From Pseudomonas nunensis (GTDB lineage: Bacteria > Pseudomonadota > Gammaproteobacteria > Pseudomonadales > Pseudomonadaceae): a stretch of 64,000 nucleotides of DNA. The notes under the pieces were generated by a model, which was given only the letters and a program-made list of their open reading frames with translations, ran no database searches and was not told the DNA's origin. This document shows, one piece after another, positions 1 through 12,833 of this stretch. Position 1 is the stretch's first letter; each line of letters begins with the position of its first letter. The DNA is taken from contig NZ_CP101125.1 in the NCBI RefSeq assembly GCF_024296925.1, positions 126,501 through 190,500 of the forward strand, read 5' to 3'. A program made the translations under genes and the position numbers.

Positions 1-540
1 TTCGTGATTGTCGGTTCGAGCAACGCGGTCAACCTGACTGACGGCCTCGATGGCCTGGCGATCATGCCGACCGTGATGGTGGGCGGTGGTCTGGGGATCT
101 TCTGCTACCTGTCCGGTAACGTGAAGTTCGCTGAATACCTGTTGATCCCTTACGTACCCGGCGCCGGTGAACTGATCGTGTTCTGCGGCGCGTTGATCGG
201 TGCGGGCCTGGGCTTCCTCTGGTTCAACACCTATCCGGCACAAGTATTCATGGGCGACGTCGGCGCGCTGGCGCTGGGCGCAGCCTTGGGCACCATCGCG
301 GTGATCGTCCGTCAGGAAATCGTCCTGTTCATCATGGGCGGCGTGTTCGTGATGGAAACCCTGTCGGTGGTCATCCAGGTGGCCTCCTTCAAGATGACCG
401 GGCGCCGCGTGTTCCGCATGGCACCGATACACCACCACTTTGAACTCAAGGGCTGGCCTGAGCCGCGCGTGATCGTCCGTTTCTGGATCATCACCGTGAT
501 TCTCGTACTGGTCGGCCTTGCCACCCTGAAGCTGAGGTAG
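1..540 (+). CDS. mraY: MraY, phospho-N-acetylmuramoyl-pentapeptide transferase (3' part)
   Basis: The reading frame is open from the first base, so the 5' half lies outside the window. About 179 of the usual 360 residues are present. The protein is an inner-membrane enzyme that moves phospho-MurNAc-pentapeptide from UDP to undecaprenyl phosphate, making lipid I. Visible family signatures are [10 protein letters not shown] near the left edge, [10 protein letters not shown] in the middle and the histidine-rich HHHFELKGW before the last membrane helix. It is the first visible gene of the dcw cluster; murD starts 5 bases after its stop. Identification is secure from motifs and neighbours. Confidence 0.97.
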   Translation, partial: FVIVGSSNAVNLTDGLDGLAIMPTVMVGGGLGIFCYLSGNVKFAEYLLIPYVPGAGELIVFCGALIGAGLGFLWFNTYPAQVFMGDVGALALGAALGTIAVIVRQEIVLFIMGGVFVMETLSVVIQVASFKMTGRRVFRMAPIHHHFELKGWPEPRVIVRFWIITVILVLVGLATLKLR

Positions 541-545
541 AACGA

Positions 546-1892
546 GTGTCTCTGATCGCTTCTGACCACTTCCGCATCGTTGTCGGCCTCGGCAAGAGCG
601 GCATGTCCCTGGTTCGCTTCCTGGCGAACCGGGGCACGTCGTTTGCCGTGGCCGATACGCGGGAAAATCCACCGGAACTGGCCACGCTCAAGCGTGACTA
701 TCCGCACGTGGAAGTGCGTTGTGGCGAGCTGGACGTCGAATTCCTGTGCCGTGCCGACGAGCTCTACGTGAGCCCCGGCCTGGCGCTGGCGACCCCGGCC
801 CTGCAGGCTGCCGCCACCCGTGGCGTGAAATTGTCCGGCGACATCGAGCTGTTCGCGCGTAACGCGAAAGCGCCAATTGTCGCCATCAGCGGTTCCAACG
901 CGAAAAGCACCGTCACCACCCTGGTCGGCGAGATGGCCGCTGCGGCGGGCAAGCGTGTGGCGGTCGGTGGCAACCTCGGCACGCCGGCGCTGGACTTGCT
1001 CAGCGACGACGTCGAGTTGTACGTGATGGAACTGTCGAGCTTCCAGCTCGAAACCACCGATCAACTCAACGCCGAAGTGGCGACCGTGCTCAACGTCAGC
1101 GAAGACCACATGGACCGCTACAGCGGCCTGCCGGCCTATCACCTGGCCAAGCACCGGATCTTCCGCGGGGCCAAACAGTTTGTGGTCAACCGTCAGGACG
1201 CCTTGAGCCGTCCGTTGATGGGCGAGGGCCAGCCATGCTGGACCTTCGGTTTGAGCAAGCCTGATTTCAAGGCATTTGGCATCCGCGAAGAAGACGGCGA
1301 GAAGTACTTGGCCTTCGAATTCCAGAACCTGATGCCGGTGCGCGAATTGAAGATTCGTGGCGCGCATAACCAGTCCAATGCCCTCGCGGCGCTGGCGCTG
1401 GGGCATGCCGTCGGCCTGCCGTTCGATGCCATGTTGTCGAGCCTGCGCACCTTCGCTGGCCTCGAACATCGCTGCCAATGGGTCCGTGACCTGGACGGCG
1501 TGGGCTACTACAACGATTCCAAAGCCACCAACGTCGGCGCCGCACTGGCCGCCATCGAAGGCCTGGGTGCGGACATCGACGGCAAAGTCGTGCTGATCGC
1601 CGGTGGCGACGGCAAAGGTGCCGAGTTCAAGGAATTGCGTGATCCGGTGGCGGCCAACTGCCGCGCCGTGATTTTGATGGGCCGCGACTCCGACAAGATC
1701 GGTGAAGCCATTGGCGATGCCGTGCCGCTGATCCGTGTCGCTTCGCTGGTCGAAGCCGTGGAGCAATGCCGCGCCGCTGCGCACCCCGGTGACGTGGTGC
1801 TGTTGTCGCCAGCCTGCGCCAGTTTCGACATGTTCAAGAATTATGAAGACCGTGGTCACCAGTTCGTCCGCGCTGTGGAGGATCTGGCATGA
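546..1892 (+). CDS. murD: MurD, UDP-MurNAc-L-alanine:D-glutamate ligase
   Basis: This cytoplasmic ATP-dependent ligase adds D-glutamate to UDP-MurNAc-L-Ala. It is 448 residues, the normal length. The GTG start at 546 follows closely on mraY. The central P-loop region reads SGSNAKSTVTT; most MurD proteins have GTNGKST there, so the glycine before the lysine is alanine here. The ENxxxDH-like segment appears as VSEDHMDRY and the C-terminal domain carries YYNDSKATN. Its stop overlaps the ftsW start by four bases (ATGA), implying translational coupling. Confidence 0.97.
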   Translation: MSLIASDHFRIVVGLGKSGMSLVRFLANRGTSFAVADTRENPPELATLKRDYPHVEVRCGELDVEFLCRADELYVSPGLALATPALQAAATRGVKLSGDIELFARNAKAPIVAISGSNAKSTVTTLVGEMAAAAGKRVAVGGNLGTPALDLLSDDVELYVMELSSFQLETTDQLNAEVATVLNVSEDHMDRYSGLPAYHLAKHRIFRGAKQFVVNRQDALSRPLMGEGQPCWTFGLSKPDFKAFGIREEDGEKYLAFEFQNLMPVRELKIRGAHNQSNALAALALGHAVGLPFDAMLSSLRTFAGLEHRCQWVRDLDGVGYYNDSKATNVGAALAAIEGLGADIDGKVVLIAGGDGKGAEFKELRDPVAANCRAVILMGRDSDKIGEAIGDAVPLIRVASLVEAVEQCRAAAHPGDVVLLSPACASFDMFKNYEDRGHQFVRAVEDLA

Positions 1893-3106
1893 GCCTGCGA
1901 AATATCATCAAGCCGTATCCATCGCCGATTATCACCGGGCGCGGCATCGACCTCGACTTCCCGATGCTCGCCGGTTGCCTGGCTTTGATCGGCCTCGGGC
2001 TGGTGATGATCGCCTCGGCATCGACCGAAGTCGCCGCCGCGCAGTCGGGCAGCGCGCTGTATTACATGATTCGCCACTTGATTTATATCGTGCTGGGCCT
2101 GGGCGCCTGCGTCATCACCCTGATGATCCCGATCGCCACCTGGCAGCGCCTGGGCTGGCTGATGCTGTTGGGCGCCTTCGGTTTGCTGGTGATGGTGATC
2201 GTCCCGGGGATCGGTCGTGAAGTGAACGGTTCGATGCGCTGGATCGGTTTCAGCTTCTTCAACGTTCAACCGTCCGAGATCGCCAAGGTGTTCGTGGTGA
2301 TCTACCTCGCCGGTTATCTGGTGCGTCGCCAGAAAGAAGTGCGCGAAAGCTGGATGGGCTTCTTCAAGCCGTTCATCGTTCTGCTGCCAATGGCTGGCCT
2401 GTTGCTGATGGAGCCGGACTTCGGTGCCACCGTCGTAATGATGGGCGCAGCGGCGGCGATGCTGTTCCTTGGCGGGGTCGGGCTGTTCCGGTTCTCCTTG
2501 ATGGTGGTGCTCGCGGTCGCGGCGGTGGTGCTGTTGATTCAAGTGCAGCCGTATCGAATGGCGCGTCTGACCAACTTCGCCGACCCATGGGCCGACCAGT
2601 TCGGCGCCGGCTATCAGTTGTCCCAAGCCTTGATCGCGTTTGGTCGCGGCGAATGGCTGGGCGTTGGCCTGGGTAACAGCGTGCAGAAACAGTTCTACCT
2701 GCCGGAAGCCCACACCGACTTCGTGTTCTCGGTGTTGGCTGAAGAGCTGGGTGCCGTGGGTTCGCTGTGCACGGTCGCGCTGTTCGTCTTTGTGTGTATT
2801 CGCGGCATGTACATCGGCTATTGGGCCGAGAAGGCCAAGCAATTCTTCGCCGCCTACATTGCCTACGGTTTGTCGTTCCTGTGGATTGGTCAGTTCCTGA
2901 TCAACATCGGCGTGAACGTCGGCCTGCTGCCGACCAAAGGTTTGACCCTGCCGTTCCTCAGTTATGGCGGCAGTTCGTTGGTGATCTGTGGTGCCTGTCT
3001 GGGCTTGTTGCTGCGCATCGAGTGGGAGAGTCGAACCCACCTGGGCAGCGAAGAGACCGAGTTCCAGGAAAGCGACTTCGCCGAGGAGTCGACCCATGGG
3101 CGCTAA
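1889..3106 (+). CDS. ftsW: FtsW, septal SEDS peptidoglycan polymerase
   Basis: This is a polytopic SEDS-family membrane protein of 405 residues that polymerises lipid II at the division septum together with FtsI. Alternating hydrophobic segments run through the whole protein. Family motifs seen are the MEPDFGA segment, the loop NSVQKQFYLPEAHTDFVFS (about residue 260-280) and the C-terminal PFLSYGGSS. It overlaps murD by four bases and its last codons overlap the murG start, so it is translated within the dcw operon. Confidence 0.97.
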   Translation: MSLRNIIKPYPSPIITGRGIDLDFPMLAGCLALIGLGLVMIASASTEVAAAQSGSALYYMIRHLIYIVLGLGACVITLMIPIATWQRLGWLMLLGAFGLLVMVIVPGIGREVNGSMRWIGFSFFNVQPSEIAKVFVVIYLAGYLVRRQKEVRESWMGFFKPFIVLLPMAGLLLMEPDFGATVVMMGAAAAMLFLGGVGLFRFSLMVVLAVAAVVLLIQVQPYRMARLTNFADPWADQFGAGYQLSQALIAFGRGEWLGVGLGNSVQKQFYLPEAHTDFVFSVLAEELGAVGSLCTVALFVFVCIRGMYIGYWAEKAKQFFAAYIAYGLSFLWIGQFLINIGVNVGLLPTKGLTLPFLSYGGSSLVICGACLGLLLRIEWESRTHLGSEETEFQESDFAEESTHGR

Positions 3107-4158
3107 CGTATTGATCATGGCGGGCGGCACCGGTGGACACGTGTTCCCGGCACTGGCCTGCGCGCGCGAATTCCAGGCCCGCGGCTACACCGTGCATTGG
3201 CTCGGTACACCGCGCGGCATCGAAAACGATCTGGTCCCGGCGGCCGGTCTCGAACTGCATCGCATCAACGCCAGCGGATTGCGCGGCAAGGGCAAGCTGT
3301 CGCTGCTCAAGGCGCCGTTCATGTTGCTGAAGTCGGTCTGGCAGGCGCGGGCGATCATTCGCCGGTTGCGGCCGGTGTGCGTGGTCGGCTTCGGTGGTTA
3401 TGTGACCGGCCCTGGTGGCGTCGCGGCCAAACTGTCCGGCGTGCCAGTGATCGTTCACGAGCAGAACGCCGTGGCCGGTACCGCCAATCGGTTGCTTATG
3501 CCGTTGGCCGCCCGAGTCTGTGAAGCGTTCCCCGACACCTTTACCCTGTCGGACAGCCGTCGGACCACCGGTAATCCGGTGCGCACCGAGCTGTTCCTCG
3601 AAACACCGCGACCAGCCCTGGCCGGTCGCAAGGCGCGTTTGCTGATCCTGGGCGGAAGCCTGGGCGCAGAACCGTTGAACAAGTTGCTGCCTGAAGCCCT
3701 GTCGCAAGTCGCCGTCGACCTGCGCCCGGAAGTGTTCCATCAGGCTGGCAAAAATCACGATGAAGTGACTGCGCAGCGCTATCGCGAGGCTGGCGTCGAG
3801 GCGCAAGTGCAGCCTTTCATCAAAGACATGGCTCAAGCCTATGGCTGGGCCGACCTGGTGGTGTGCCGTGCAGGCGCATTGACCATCAGTGAACTGGCCG
3901 CCGCCGGTCTGCCCTCGATGCTGGTGCCTTTGCCCCACGCCATCGACGATCACCAGACCCGCAACGCCGAATATTTGGCCCGTGAAGGCGCTGCCTTCCT
4001 GATGCCGCAAAGAACGACTGGCGCCGCAGATCTTGCCGCGCGCCTGACAGAGGTCCTGATGCAACCGCAACGACTCAATGACATGGCCAACGCGGCCCGC
4101 CGTCTGGCGAAACCCGATGCAACCCGTAACGTCGTCGACACCTGCCTGGAGGTGGCCC

Positions 4159-4166
<8 letters not shown>
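3096..4166 (+). CDS. murG: MurG, lipid II synthase (UDP-GlcNAc transferase)
   Basis: This membrane-associated GT-B glycosyltransferase adds GlcNAc to lipid I to give lipid II. The start was set at the ATG at 3096, giving 356 residues, the usual MurG size; the open frame runs further upstream only inside ftsW. The N-terminal glycine-rich loop [14 protein letters not shown] and the later loop [10 protein letters not shown] are the lipid- and nucleotide-binding G-loops. The acceptor-side motif [12 protein letters not shown] is also present. The start overlaps the ftsW end and the stop overlaps the murC start. Confidence 0.97.
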
Positions 4167-6584
<2,418 letters not shown>

Positions 6585-6588
6585 GACC

Positions 6589-7458
6589 ATGCAAGGCGCT
6601 CAGCTGAGACATCAGCCCCCCGCACCACCCGGCCGCAAGCCGGTGCCGCGGGGTGCCAGCCGAATGGTGGCCAAAGAGCCGATGTCTGCGCGCCTGCCGA
6701 AAGCCAATTTTGGTTTTCTCAAAGCCTTGTTCTGGCCAGTGCTGCTGGTAGCGCTGGGGTTCGGCACTTACGAAGGCGCGCAGCGTTTGCTGCCTTACGC
6801 CGACCGGCCGATCACCAAGATCAACGTGCAGGGCGATTTGAGTTACATCAGCCAGCAAGCGGTGCAGCAGCGGATCGCCCCGTACGTGGCGTCGAGCTTC
6901 TTCACCATCGACCTGGAGAGCATGCGTACCGAGCTTGAAACGATGCCATGGATTGCCCACGCCGAAGTGCGTCGGGTGTGGCCGGATCAAGTCGTGATTC
7001 GCCTGGAAGAACAACTGCCGGTGGCCCGTTGGGGCGATGAGTCGCTGTTGAACAACCAGGGCCAGGCGTTCACCCCGCGTGAGCTGGCGAACTACGAACA
7101 CTTGCCACAGCTGTTCGGTCCACAGCGGGCCCAGCAGCAAGTGATGCAGCAATACCAGGTGCTGAGCCAGATGCTCAGGCCATTGGGCTTCTCGATTGCA
7201 CGCCTGGAATTGCGTGAACGAGGCAGCTGGTTCCTGACCACCGGTGCCGGCAGTTCCGGCCCGGGAATCGAACTGCTGCTGGGACGCGGCAACCTGGTGG
7301 AAAAGATGCGCCGCTTCATTGCCATCTACGACAAAACGCTTAAAGAACAGATTACGAACATTGCGCGCATCGATCTGCGCTACGCCAACGGCCTAGCTGT
7401 TGGCTGGCGGGAACCTGTAGCGCCCACGACAGCCCAACCCGCTGTCGCGAAGAATTAA
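6589..7458 (+). CDS. ftsQ: FtsQ, divisome membrane protein
   Basis: This is a bitopic inner-membrane protein that links FtsB-FtsL to the early divisome. The ATG at 6589 gives 289 residues; the open frame extends back only into ddlB. A proline/arginine-rich cytoplasmic tail of about 45 residues is followed by one membrane helix ([18 protein letters not shown]), a POTRA domain beginning with [14 protein letters not shown], and the FtsQ domain ending near residue 275. ftsA starts 15 bases downstream behind AGAGGCAGGA. Confidence 0.96.
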   Translation: MQGAQLRHQPPAPPGRKPVPRGASRMVAKEPMSARLPKANFGFLKALFWPVLLVALGFGTYEGAQRLLPYADRPITKINVQGDLSYISQQAVQQRIAPYVASSFFTIDLESMRTELETMPWIAHAEVRRVWPDQVVIRLEEQLPVARWGDESLLNNQGQAFTPRELANYEHLPQLFGPQRAQQQVMQQYQVLSQMLRPLGFSIARLELRERGSWFLTTGAGSSGPGIELLLGRGNLVEKMRRFIAIYDKTLKEQITNIARIDLRYANGLAVGWREPVAPTTAQPAVAKN

Positions 7459-7473
7459 GAAGAGGCAGGACCC

Positions 7474-8733
7474 ATGGCAAACGTGCAAAGCGGCAAAATG
7501 ATCGTCGGTCTCGATATCGGCACCTCCAAGGTGGTGGCGCTGGTAGGCGAGGTCTCGGACGACGGCACGCTGGAAATCGTCGGGATCGGCACTCATCCGT
7601 CCCGCGGCCTGAAGAAAGGCGTGGTGGTGAACATCGAGTCCACCGTGCAATCGATCCAGCGCGCCATCGAAGAAGCGCAGCTGATGGCCGGTTGCCGGAT
7701 CCACTCGGCGTTCGTCGGCGTGGCGGGCAATCACATCCGCAGCCTGAACTCCCACGGCATCGTGGCGATTCGTGATCGCGAAGTCAGCGCCGCCGACCTT
7801 GAGCGCGTCCTCGACGCTGCCCAGGCCGTGGCGATCCCGGCTGACCAGCGCGTGCTGCACACCCTGCCGCAGGATTACGTGATCGATAACCAGGAAGGCG
7901 TTCGTGAGCCGCTGGGCATGTCGGGCGTACGTCTGGAAGCCAAGGTCCACGTGGTGACCTGCGCCGTCAACGCCGCACAGAACATTGAAAAATGCGTGCG
8001 TCGCTGCGGTCTGGAAATCGACGACATCATTCTCGAGCAGCTTGCTTCCGCGTATTCGGTCCTGACCGACGACGAGAAAGAACTGGGCGTGTGCCTGGTG
8101 GACATCGGCGGCGGCACCACCGACATCGCGATCTTCACCGAAGGCGCGATCCGTCATACCGCGGTAATCCCGATTGCGGGCGACCAGGTGACCAACGACA
8201 TCGCCATGGCGTTGCGCACCCCGACCCAGTACGCCGAAGAAATCAAGATTCGCTACGCCTGCGCCCTGGCCAAACTGGCGGGTGCCGGTGAAACCATCAA
8301 GGTGCCAAGCGTAGGCGACCGTCCACCGCGCGAACTCTCCCGCCAGGCCCTGGCCGAAGTGGTCGAGCCGCGCTACGACGAGCTGTTCACGCTGATCCAG
8401 GCCGAACTGCGTCGCAGCGGCTACGAAGACCTGATCCCGGCCGGCATCGTGCTGACCGGCGGTACGTCGAAGATGGAAGGCGCGGTCGAACTGGCCGAAG
8501 AGATTTTCCACATGCCGGTCCGCCTGGGCGTGCCCCATGGCGTCAAGGGCCTGGATGACGTGGTGCGCAACCCGATTTATTCCACTGGCGTTGGCTTGTT
8601 GATGTACGGCCTGCAAAAGCAGTCCGACGGGATTTCGTTCTCGGGCATCAGCAGCCGCGACAGCTACAGCAATGAAGAAGCCAAACCCGCCTTGCTCGAT
8701 CGCATCAAGAGCTGGGTACAAGGCAACTTCTAA
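7474..8733 (+). CDS. ftsA: FtsA, actin-like division protein
   Basis: FtsA tethers FtsZ to the membrane and signals to the septal synthases. It has 419 residues. The actin-fold phosphate loops appear as GLDIGTSKVVALVGE near the N terminus and VDIGGGTTDIAIF (about residue 209-221), and LTGGTSKMEGA is the adenosine motif. The C-terminal amphipathic membrane-targeting helix is LLDRIKSWVQGNF. A 66-base gap with a strong GGAG site separates it from ftsZ. Confidence 0.97.
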   Translation: MANVQSGKMIVGLDIGTSKVVALVGEVSDDGTLEIVGIGTHPSRGLKKGVVVNIESTVQSIQRAIEEAQLMAGCRIHSAFVGVAGNHIRSLNSHGIVAIRDREVSAADLERVLDAAQAVAIPADQRVLHTLPQDYVIDNQEGVREPLGMSGVRLEAKVHVVTCAVNAAQNIEKCVRRCGLEIDDIILEQLASAYSVLTDDEKELGVCLVDIGGGTTDIAIFTEGAIRHTAVIPIAGDQVTNDIAMALRTPTQYAEEIKIRYACALAKLAGAGETIKVPSVGDRPPRELSRQALAEVVEPRYDELFTLIQAELRRSGYEDLIPAGIVLTGGTSKMEGAVELAEEIFHMPVRLGVPHGVKGLDDVVRNPIYSTGVGLLMYGLQKQSDGISFSGISSRDSYSNEEAKPALLDRIKSWVQGNF

Positions 8734-8799
8734 AGAATTACCGCAACACCGCAACAAACGCAGTAGGCGAAAAAACTAGAGAATGTAAGGAGAGGGAAA

Positions 8800-9993
8800 A
8801 TGTTCGAACTCGTAGACAACATCCCCGCAAGCCCGGTTATTAAAGTTATCGGTGTTGGCGGTGGCGGCGGAAACGCCGTAAATCACATGGTCAAAAGCAA
8901 CATTGAAGGCGTTGAGTTCATCTGCGCCAACACTGATGCCCAAGCGCTGAAATCCATCGGCGCGCGGACCATCCTGCAATTGGGTACCGGTGTGACCAAA
9001 GGTCTGGGCGCCGGCGCCAACCCTGAAGTAGGTCGTCAGGCCGCTCTCGAAGACCGTGAGCGCATTGCCGAAGTCCTGCAGGGCACAAACATGGTGTTCA
9101 TCACCACTGGCATGGGCGGCGGTACCGGTACCGGTGCTGCGCCGATCATCGCCGAAGTGGCCAAGGAAATGGGGATCCTCACCGTTGCGGTGGTGACTCG
9201 TCCGTTCCCGTTCGAAGGCCGCAAGCGTATGCAGATCGCCGACGAAGGTATCCGTCTGCTGTCTGAAAGCGTTGACTCGTTGATCACCATTCCGAACGAG
9301 AAACTGCTGACCATCCTCGGTAAAGACGCAAGCCTTCTGTCGGCTTTCGCCAAGGCTGACGATGTACTGGCCGGTGCCGTTCGCGGTATCTCCGACATCA
9401 TCAAGCGCCCGGGCATGATCAACGTCGACTTTGCCGACGTACGGACTGTCATGAGCGAAATGGGCATGGCGATGATGGGCACTGGCTGCGCCAGCGGTCC
9501 GAACCGTGCACGCGAGGCCACCGAAGCGGCCATTCGCAACCCGTTGCTCGAAGACGTGAACCTGCAAGGCGCACGCGGCATCCTGGTGAACATCACCGCC
9601 GGTCCTGACCTGTCCCTGGGTGAGTACTCCGACGTGGGTAGCATCATCGAAGCCTTCGCTTCCGAGCACGCAATGGTCAAGGTCGGTACCGTTATCGATC
9701 CGGACATGCGCGACGAACTGCACGTGACCGTGGTTGCCACTGGTCTGGGCGCGAAAATCGAGAAGCCTGTGAAGGTTATCGACAACACCATGCACACGTC
9801 CGTGGCTTCGCAGCCGCAGCAACAAGCGCCTTCGCGTCAGGAAGCGCCTGCTGTGAACTACCGTGACCTGGACCGTCCGACCGTCATGCGCAACCAGGCT
9901 CAGGCCGGTGCTGCGACTGCCGCGAAGATGAATCCGCAAGACGATCTGGACTACCTGGACATCCCGGCATTCCTGCGTCGTCAGGCTGATTGA
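8800..9993 (+). CDS. ftsZ: FtsZ, tubulin-like division GTPase
   Basis: This GTPase forms the cytokinetic ring. It has 397 residues. The start at 8800 follows AAGGAGAGGGAAA. GVGGGGGNAVNHM near residue 20 and the tubulin signature GGGTGTGAAP (about residue 107-116) bind GTP; the synergy loop NVDFADVRTVM follows. A glutamine- and alanine-rich linker leads to the conserved C-terminal peptide DYLDIPAFLRRQ, which binds FtsA, ZipA and MinC. It is the last division gene before the lpxC promoter region. Confidence 0.98.
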   Translation: MFELVDNIPASPVIKVIGVGGGGGNAVNHMVKSNIEGVEFICANTDAQALKSIGARTILQLGTGVTKGLGAGANPEVGRQAALEDRERIAEVLQGTNMVFITTGMGGGTGTGAAPIIAEVAKEMGILTVAVVTRPFPFEGRKRMQIADEGIRLLSESVDSLITIPNEKLLTILGKDASLLSAFAKADDVLAGAVRGISDIIKRPGMINVDFADVRTVMSEMGMAMMGTGCASGPNRAREATEAAIRNPLLEDVNLQGARGILVNITAGPDLSLGEYSDVGSIIEAFASEHAMVKVGTVIDPDMRDELHVTVVATGLGAKIEKPVKVIDNTMHTSVASQPQQQAPSRQEAPAVNYRDLDRPTVMRNQAQAGAATAAKMNPQDDLDYLDIPAFLRRQAD

Positions 9994-10024
9994 TGGAATG
10001 TATCAGGGCTATGAAGGTGATTGG

Positions 10025-10053
10025 TGTTCAGCAAAGGTCTGGTCTGCTATTAT
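10025..10053 (+). promoter_or_regulatory. Candidate sigma-70 promoter of lpxC
   Basis: Between ftsZ and lpxC the sequence TGCTATTAT gives an extended -10 (TATTAT at 10048-10053). A poor -35 (TGTTCA, 10025-10030) lies 17 bases upstream. It would let lpxC be transcribed separately from the dcw operon. This rests on sequence match only. Confidence 0.45.
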
Positions 10054-10069
10054 CGCCAGCCTTTGTTGA

Positions 10070-11017
<948 letters not shown>

Positions 11018-11041
11018 GCAAAAACCTCTCTAGTTTTTAAG

Positions 11042-11066
11042 GGCTGCCTTCGGGTGGCCTTTTTTT
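11042..11066 (+). terminator. Terminator of lpxC / dcw cluster
   Basis: GGCTGCC and GGTGGCC pair around a TTCG tetraloop (two G-U pairs) and are followed by seven T residues. Confidence 0.9.
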
Positions 11067-11096
11067 ATGCCTCGGTTTCTTTGCCGGCCGTGGTGG

Positions 11097-11169
11097 CCTC
11101 TTCGCGGGCAAGCCTCGCTCCTACAGGTTTGCGTTTGCCCCGTAGGAGCGAGGCTTGCCCGCGAAGAGG
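11097..11169. repeat. REP pair (inverted repeat)
   Basis: Two 28-base arms (11097-11124 and 11142-11169) are perfect inverted copies of a Pseudomonas REP with core GCGGGCAAGCCTCGCTCC. The right part overlaps the 3' end of the following minus-strand cyclase gene, supplying its last codons and stop. Confidence 0.9.
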
Positions 11170-12686
11170 TCAGTCGCCGCAGCGCAAATCTCAGCCGTCC
11201 GCAACCACCCGATTCCTCCCCCTTCCTTGGCCTGATACAACGCCTTGTCCGCCACAAACAACAATTGCTCCAGGCTGATCTCGCTCGCAGTGGTCCAGGT
11301 ACTGATCCCGATACTGACAGTCATCGGCAGCGCTGCACCCGCCACCATCGGCAATTGCTCCACGGCCGCACGGATGGTTTCGGCGATCTGCCGCGCACCT
11401 GCGCCATCGGTTTCCGCCAGGATCACCGAAAACTCTTCTCCGCCGTAACGGGCCGCCAGGTCCGCCGGTCGTCGGACGTGGGCACTGATGACTTTGGCCA
11501 ACGAGCGCAGCGCTTCGTCGCCCGCCTGATGGCCATGGCGGTCGTTGAACGCTTTGAAATGGTCAGCATCGATCATCAACACTGACAACGGCATGCCGGA
11601 ACGCTGGGCGCGAAACCATTCGTGGCGCAGGGCCTGATCCAGCATTCGGCGGTTGGCCAGCCCCGTTAACGCATCGGTAGCGGCCAGTTGCGTCAGCTCG
11701 TGCTCGGCGGTGTGTCGCCGACGCAATTCCCGGCGCAGCGACCACGTCAGCCACAGCAGGCTCACGCACAAGGCAAGTGTTGCCGAGCTGACCACCACCG
11801 CAGTGCGCTTCCAGGCTGCAAAGACTTCATCGCTGGACAGCGCAACGATGACGATCAACGGCAAATTTCCGACTTTGGAGAAGGTGTACAGGCGCTCGTC
11901 ACGGTATCGATCGGACAGGCTGGTGAAGCTGCCGTTACCTTCTTTGACGATGCGCTGGAAATTCGGGCGGTTACTGAAATCCTTGCCGATCAGTTCCTCG
12001 GCCAGACGTGGTTGCTGGGCCAGGAGAATCCCGTTCTTGCTGATCAGATTGACCGTGCTGTCGCGGCCGATGCTCAAACCGTTGAACAACTGGTCGAAGT
12101 AGCTCAAGCGCATGGCGGCTTCAGCGACCCCCAGAAACTCACCCTTGGAGCCGCTTACCCGTCGGCTGAAACTAATACGCCAATCCAGGTCGGGTGACCT
12201 GGCTCTGAAGGGGGGACTGATGAACATGCCCGGGTCCGGGTTATTTACGTGAGACTGGAAGTATTCGCGGTCGGCGTAATTGCCTTGCCTGTGCTCCACC
12301 GAAGCCGAGTCAGCGATCACGTCGCCCTTGTGGTCGAGCAACAAAATGTTGCCCTTGTACGGCGCGGCAGTAGCGCGGTCAAAATAGGCCAGATGGCGAA
12401 TGGCTGGAGACACGCTTTTGAGATCTTCTCGCTGGTAGGCAGCGATCAAACCCAGCAGTGACAAATCATAGAGTTCGACATTGCGCAGCACATCGGCGTC
12501 GATCAATTGCACGATGTTGCTGGCGGCGCGGGCGGCGGACAATTCAGCGTTGGCGCGCTCACGGATCAGCAGGAAGGTCACGATGCTGAGTATCGCAATC
12601 ACCAACAGCACACTGCCGAGAACAAGAAGTCGCTCCGATCGTGTCGAGCCGACCGGATCTAGAGATTTCATACTGCTCACACTCAT
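11121..12686 (-). CDS. Membrane diguanylate cyclase with periplasmic sensor domain
   Basis: This protein is predicted to make cyclic di-GMP in response to an extracytoplasmic signal. It has 521 residues. One membrane helix lies at about residues 19-41, then a periplasmic region of about 240 residues resembling a PDC/Cache sensor, a second helix near 295-315, and a GGDEF domain. The active site is RYGGEEF (GGEEF at 415-419) and an inhibitory RxxD site (RPAD) sits five residues before it, so product inhibition is likely. The last 16 residues are encoded by a REP repeat. The first ATG was kept; a second in-frame ATG lies five codons in. No partner gene is apparent. Confidence 0.9.
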   Translation of the reverse strand: MSVSSMKSLDPVGSTRSERLLVLGSVLLVIAILSIVTFLLIRERANAELSAARAASNIVQLIDADVLRNVELYDLSLLGLIAAYQREDLKSVSPAIRHLAYFDRATAAPYKGNILLLDHKGDVIADSASVEHRQGNYADREYFQSHVNNPDPGMFISPPFRARSPDLDWRISFSRRVSGSKGEFLGVAEAAMRLSYFDQLFNGLSIGRDSTVNLISKNGILLAQQPRLAEELIGKDFSNRPNFQRIVKEGNGSFTSLSDRYRDERLYTFSKVGNLPLIVIVALSSDEVFAAWKRTAVVVSSATLALCVSLLWLTWSLRRELRRRHTAEHELTQLAATDALTGLANRRMLDQALRHEWFRAQRSGMPLSVLMIDADHFKAFNDRHGHQAGDEALRSLAKVISAHVRRPADLAARYGGEEFSVILAETDGAGARQIAETIRAAVEQLPMVAGAALPMTVSIGISTWTTASEISLEQLLFVADKALYQAKEGGGIGWLRTAEICAAATDLFAGKPRSYGANANL

Positions 12687-12788
12687 GGTTCTGACTTCTG
12701 CAAATAAGGCGTTATGAAAGTTTTTTACAAGAGTTGGGCAGAGTCCCAGAAACCGGTCGCGTCCAGAGCGCTTGTATAAATGCCAGAT

Positions 12789-12817
12789 AAAAAAAAGGCC
12801 AGCAAAACATGCTGGCC
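12789..12817 (-). terminator. Terminator downstream of the OprD-type porin gene
   Basis: Read on the minus strand, GGCCAGCA and TGCTGGCC form a perfect eight-base stem around a five-base loop, followed by eight T residues. It lies 17 bases after the porin stop. Confidence 0.9.
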
Positions 12818-12833
12818 TATTGCTTAGTAAAGC

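Noticed and set aside
312..1859. Antisense frame of 515 codons opposite murD, and similar long antisense frames opposite murC, ftsZ, the RND gene and others
   Set aside because: They mirror high-GC codon use of the real genes, contain no recognisable domain and have no ribosome site; all plus- or minus-strand partners are well-known genes.
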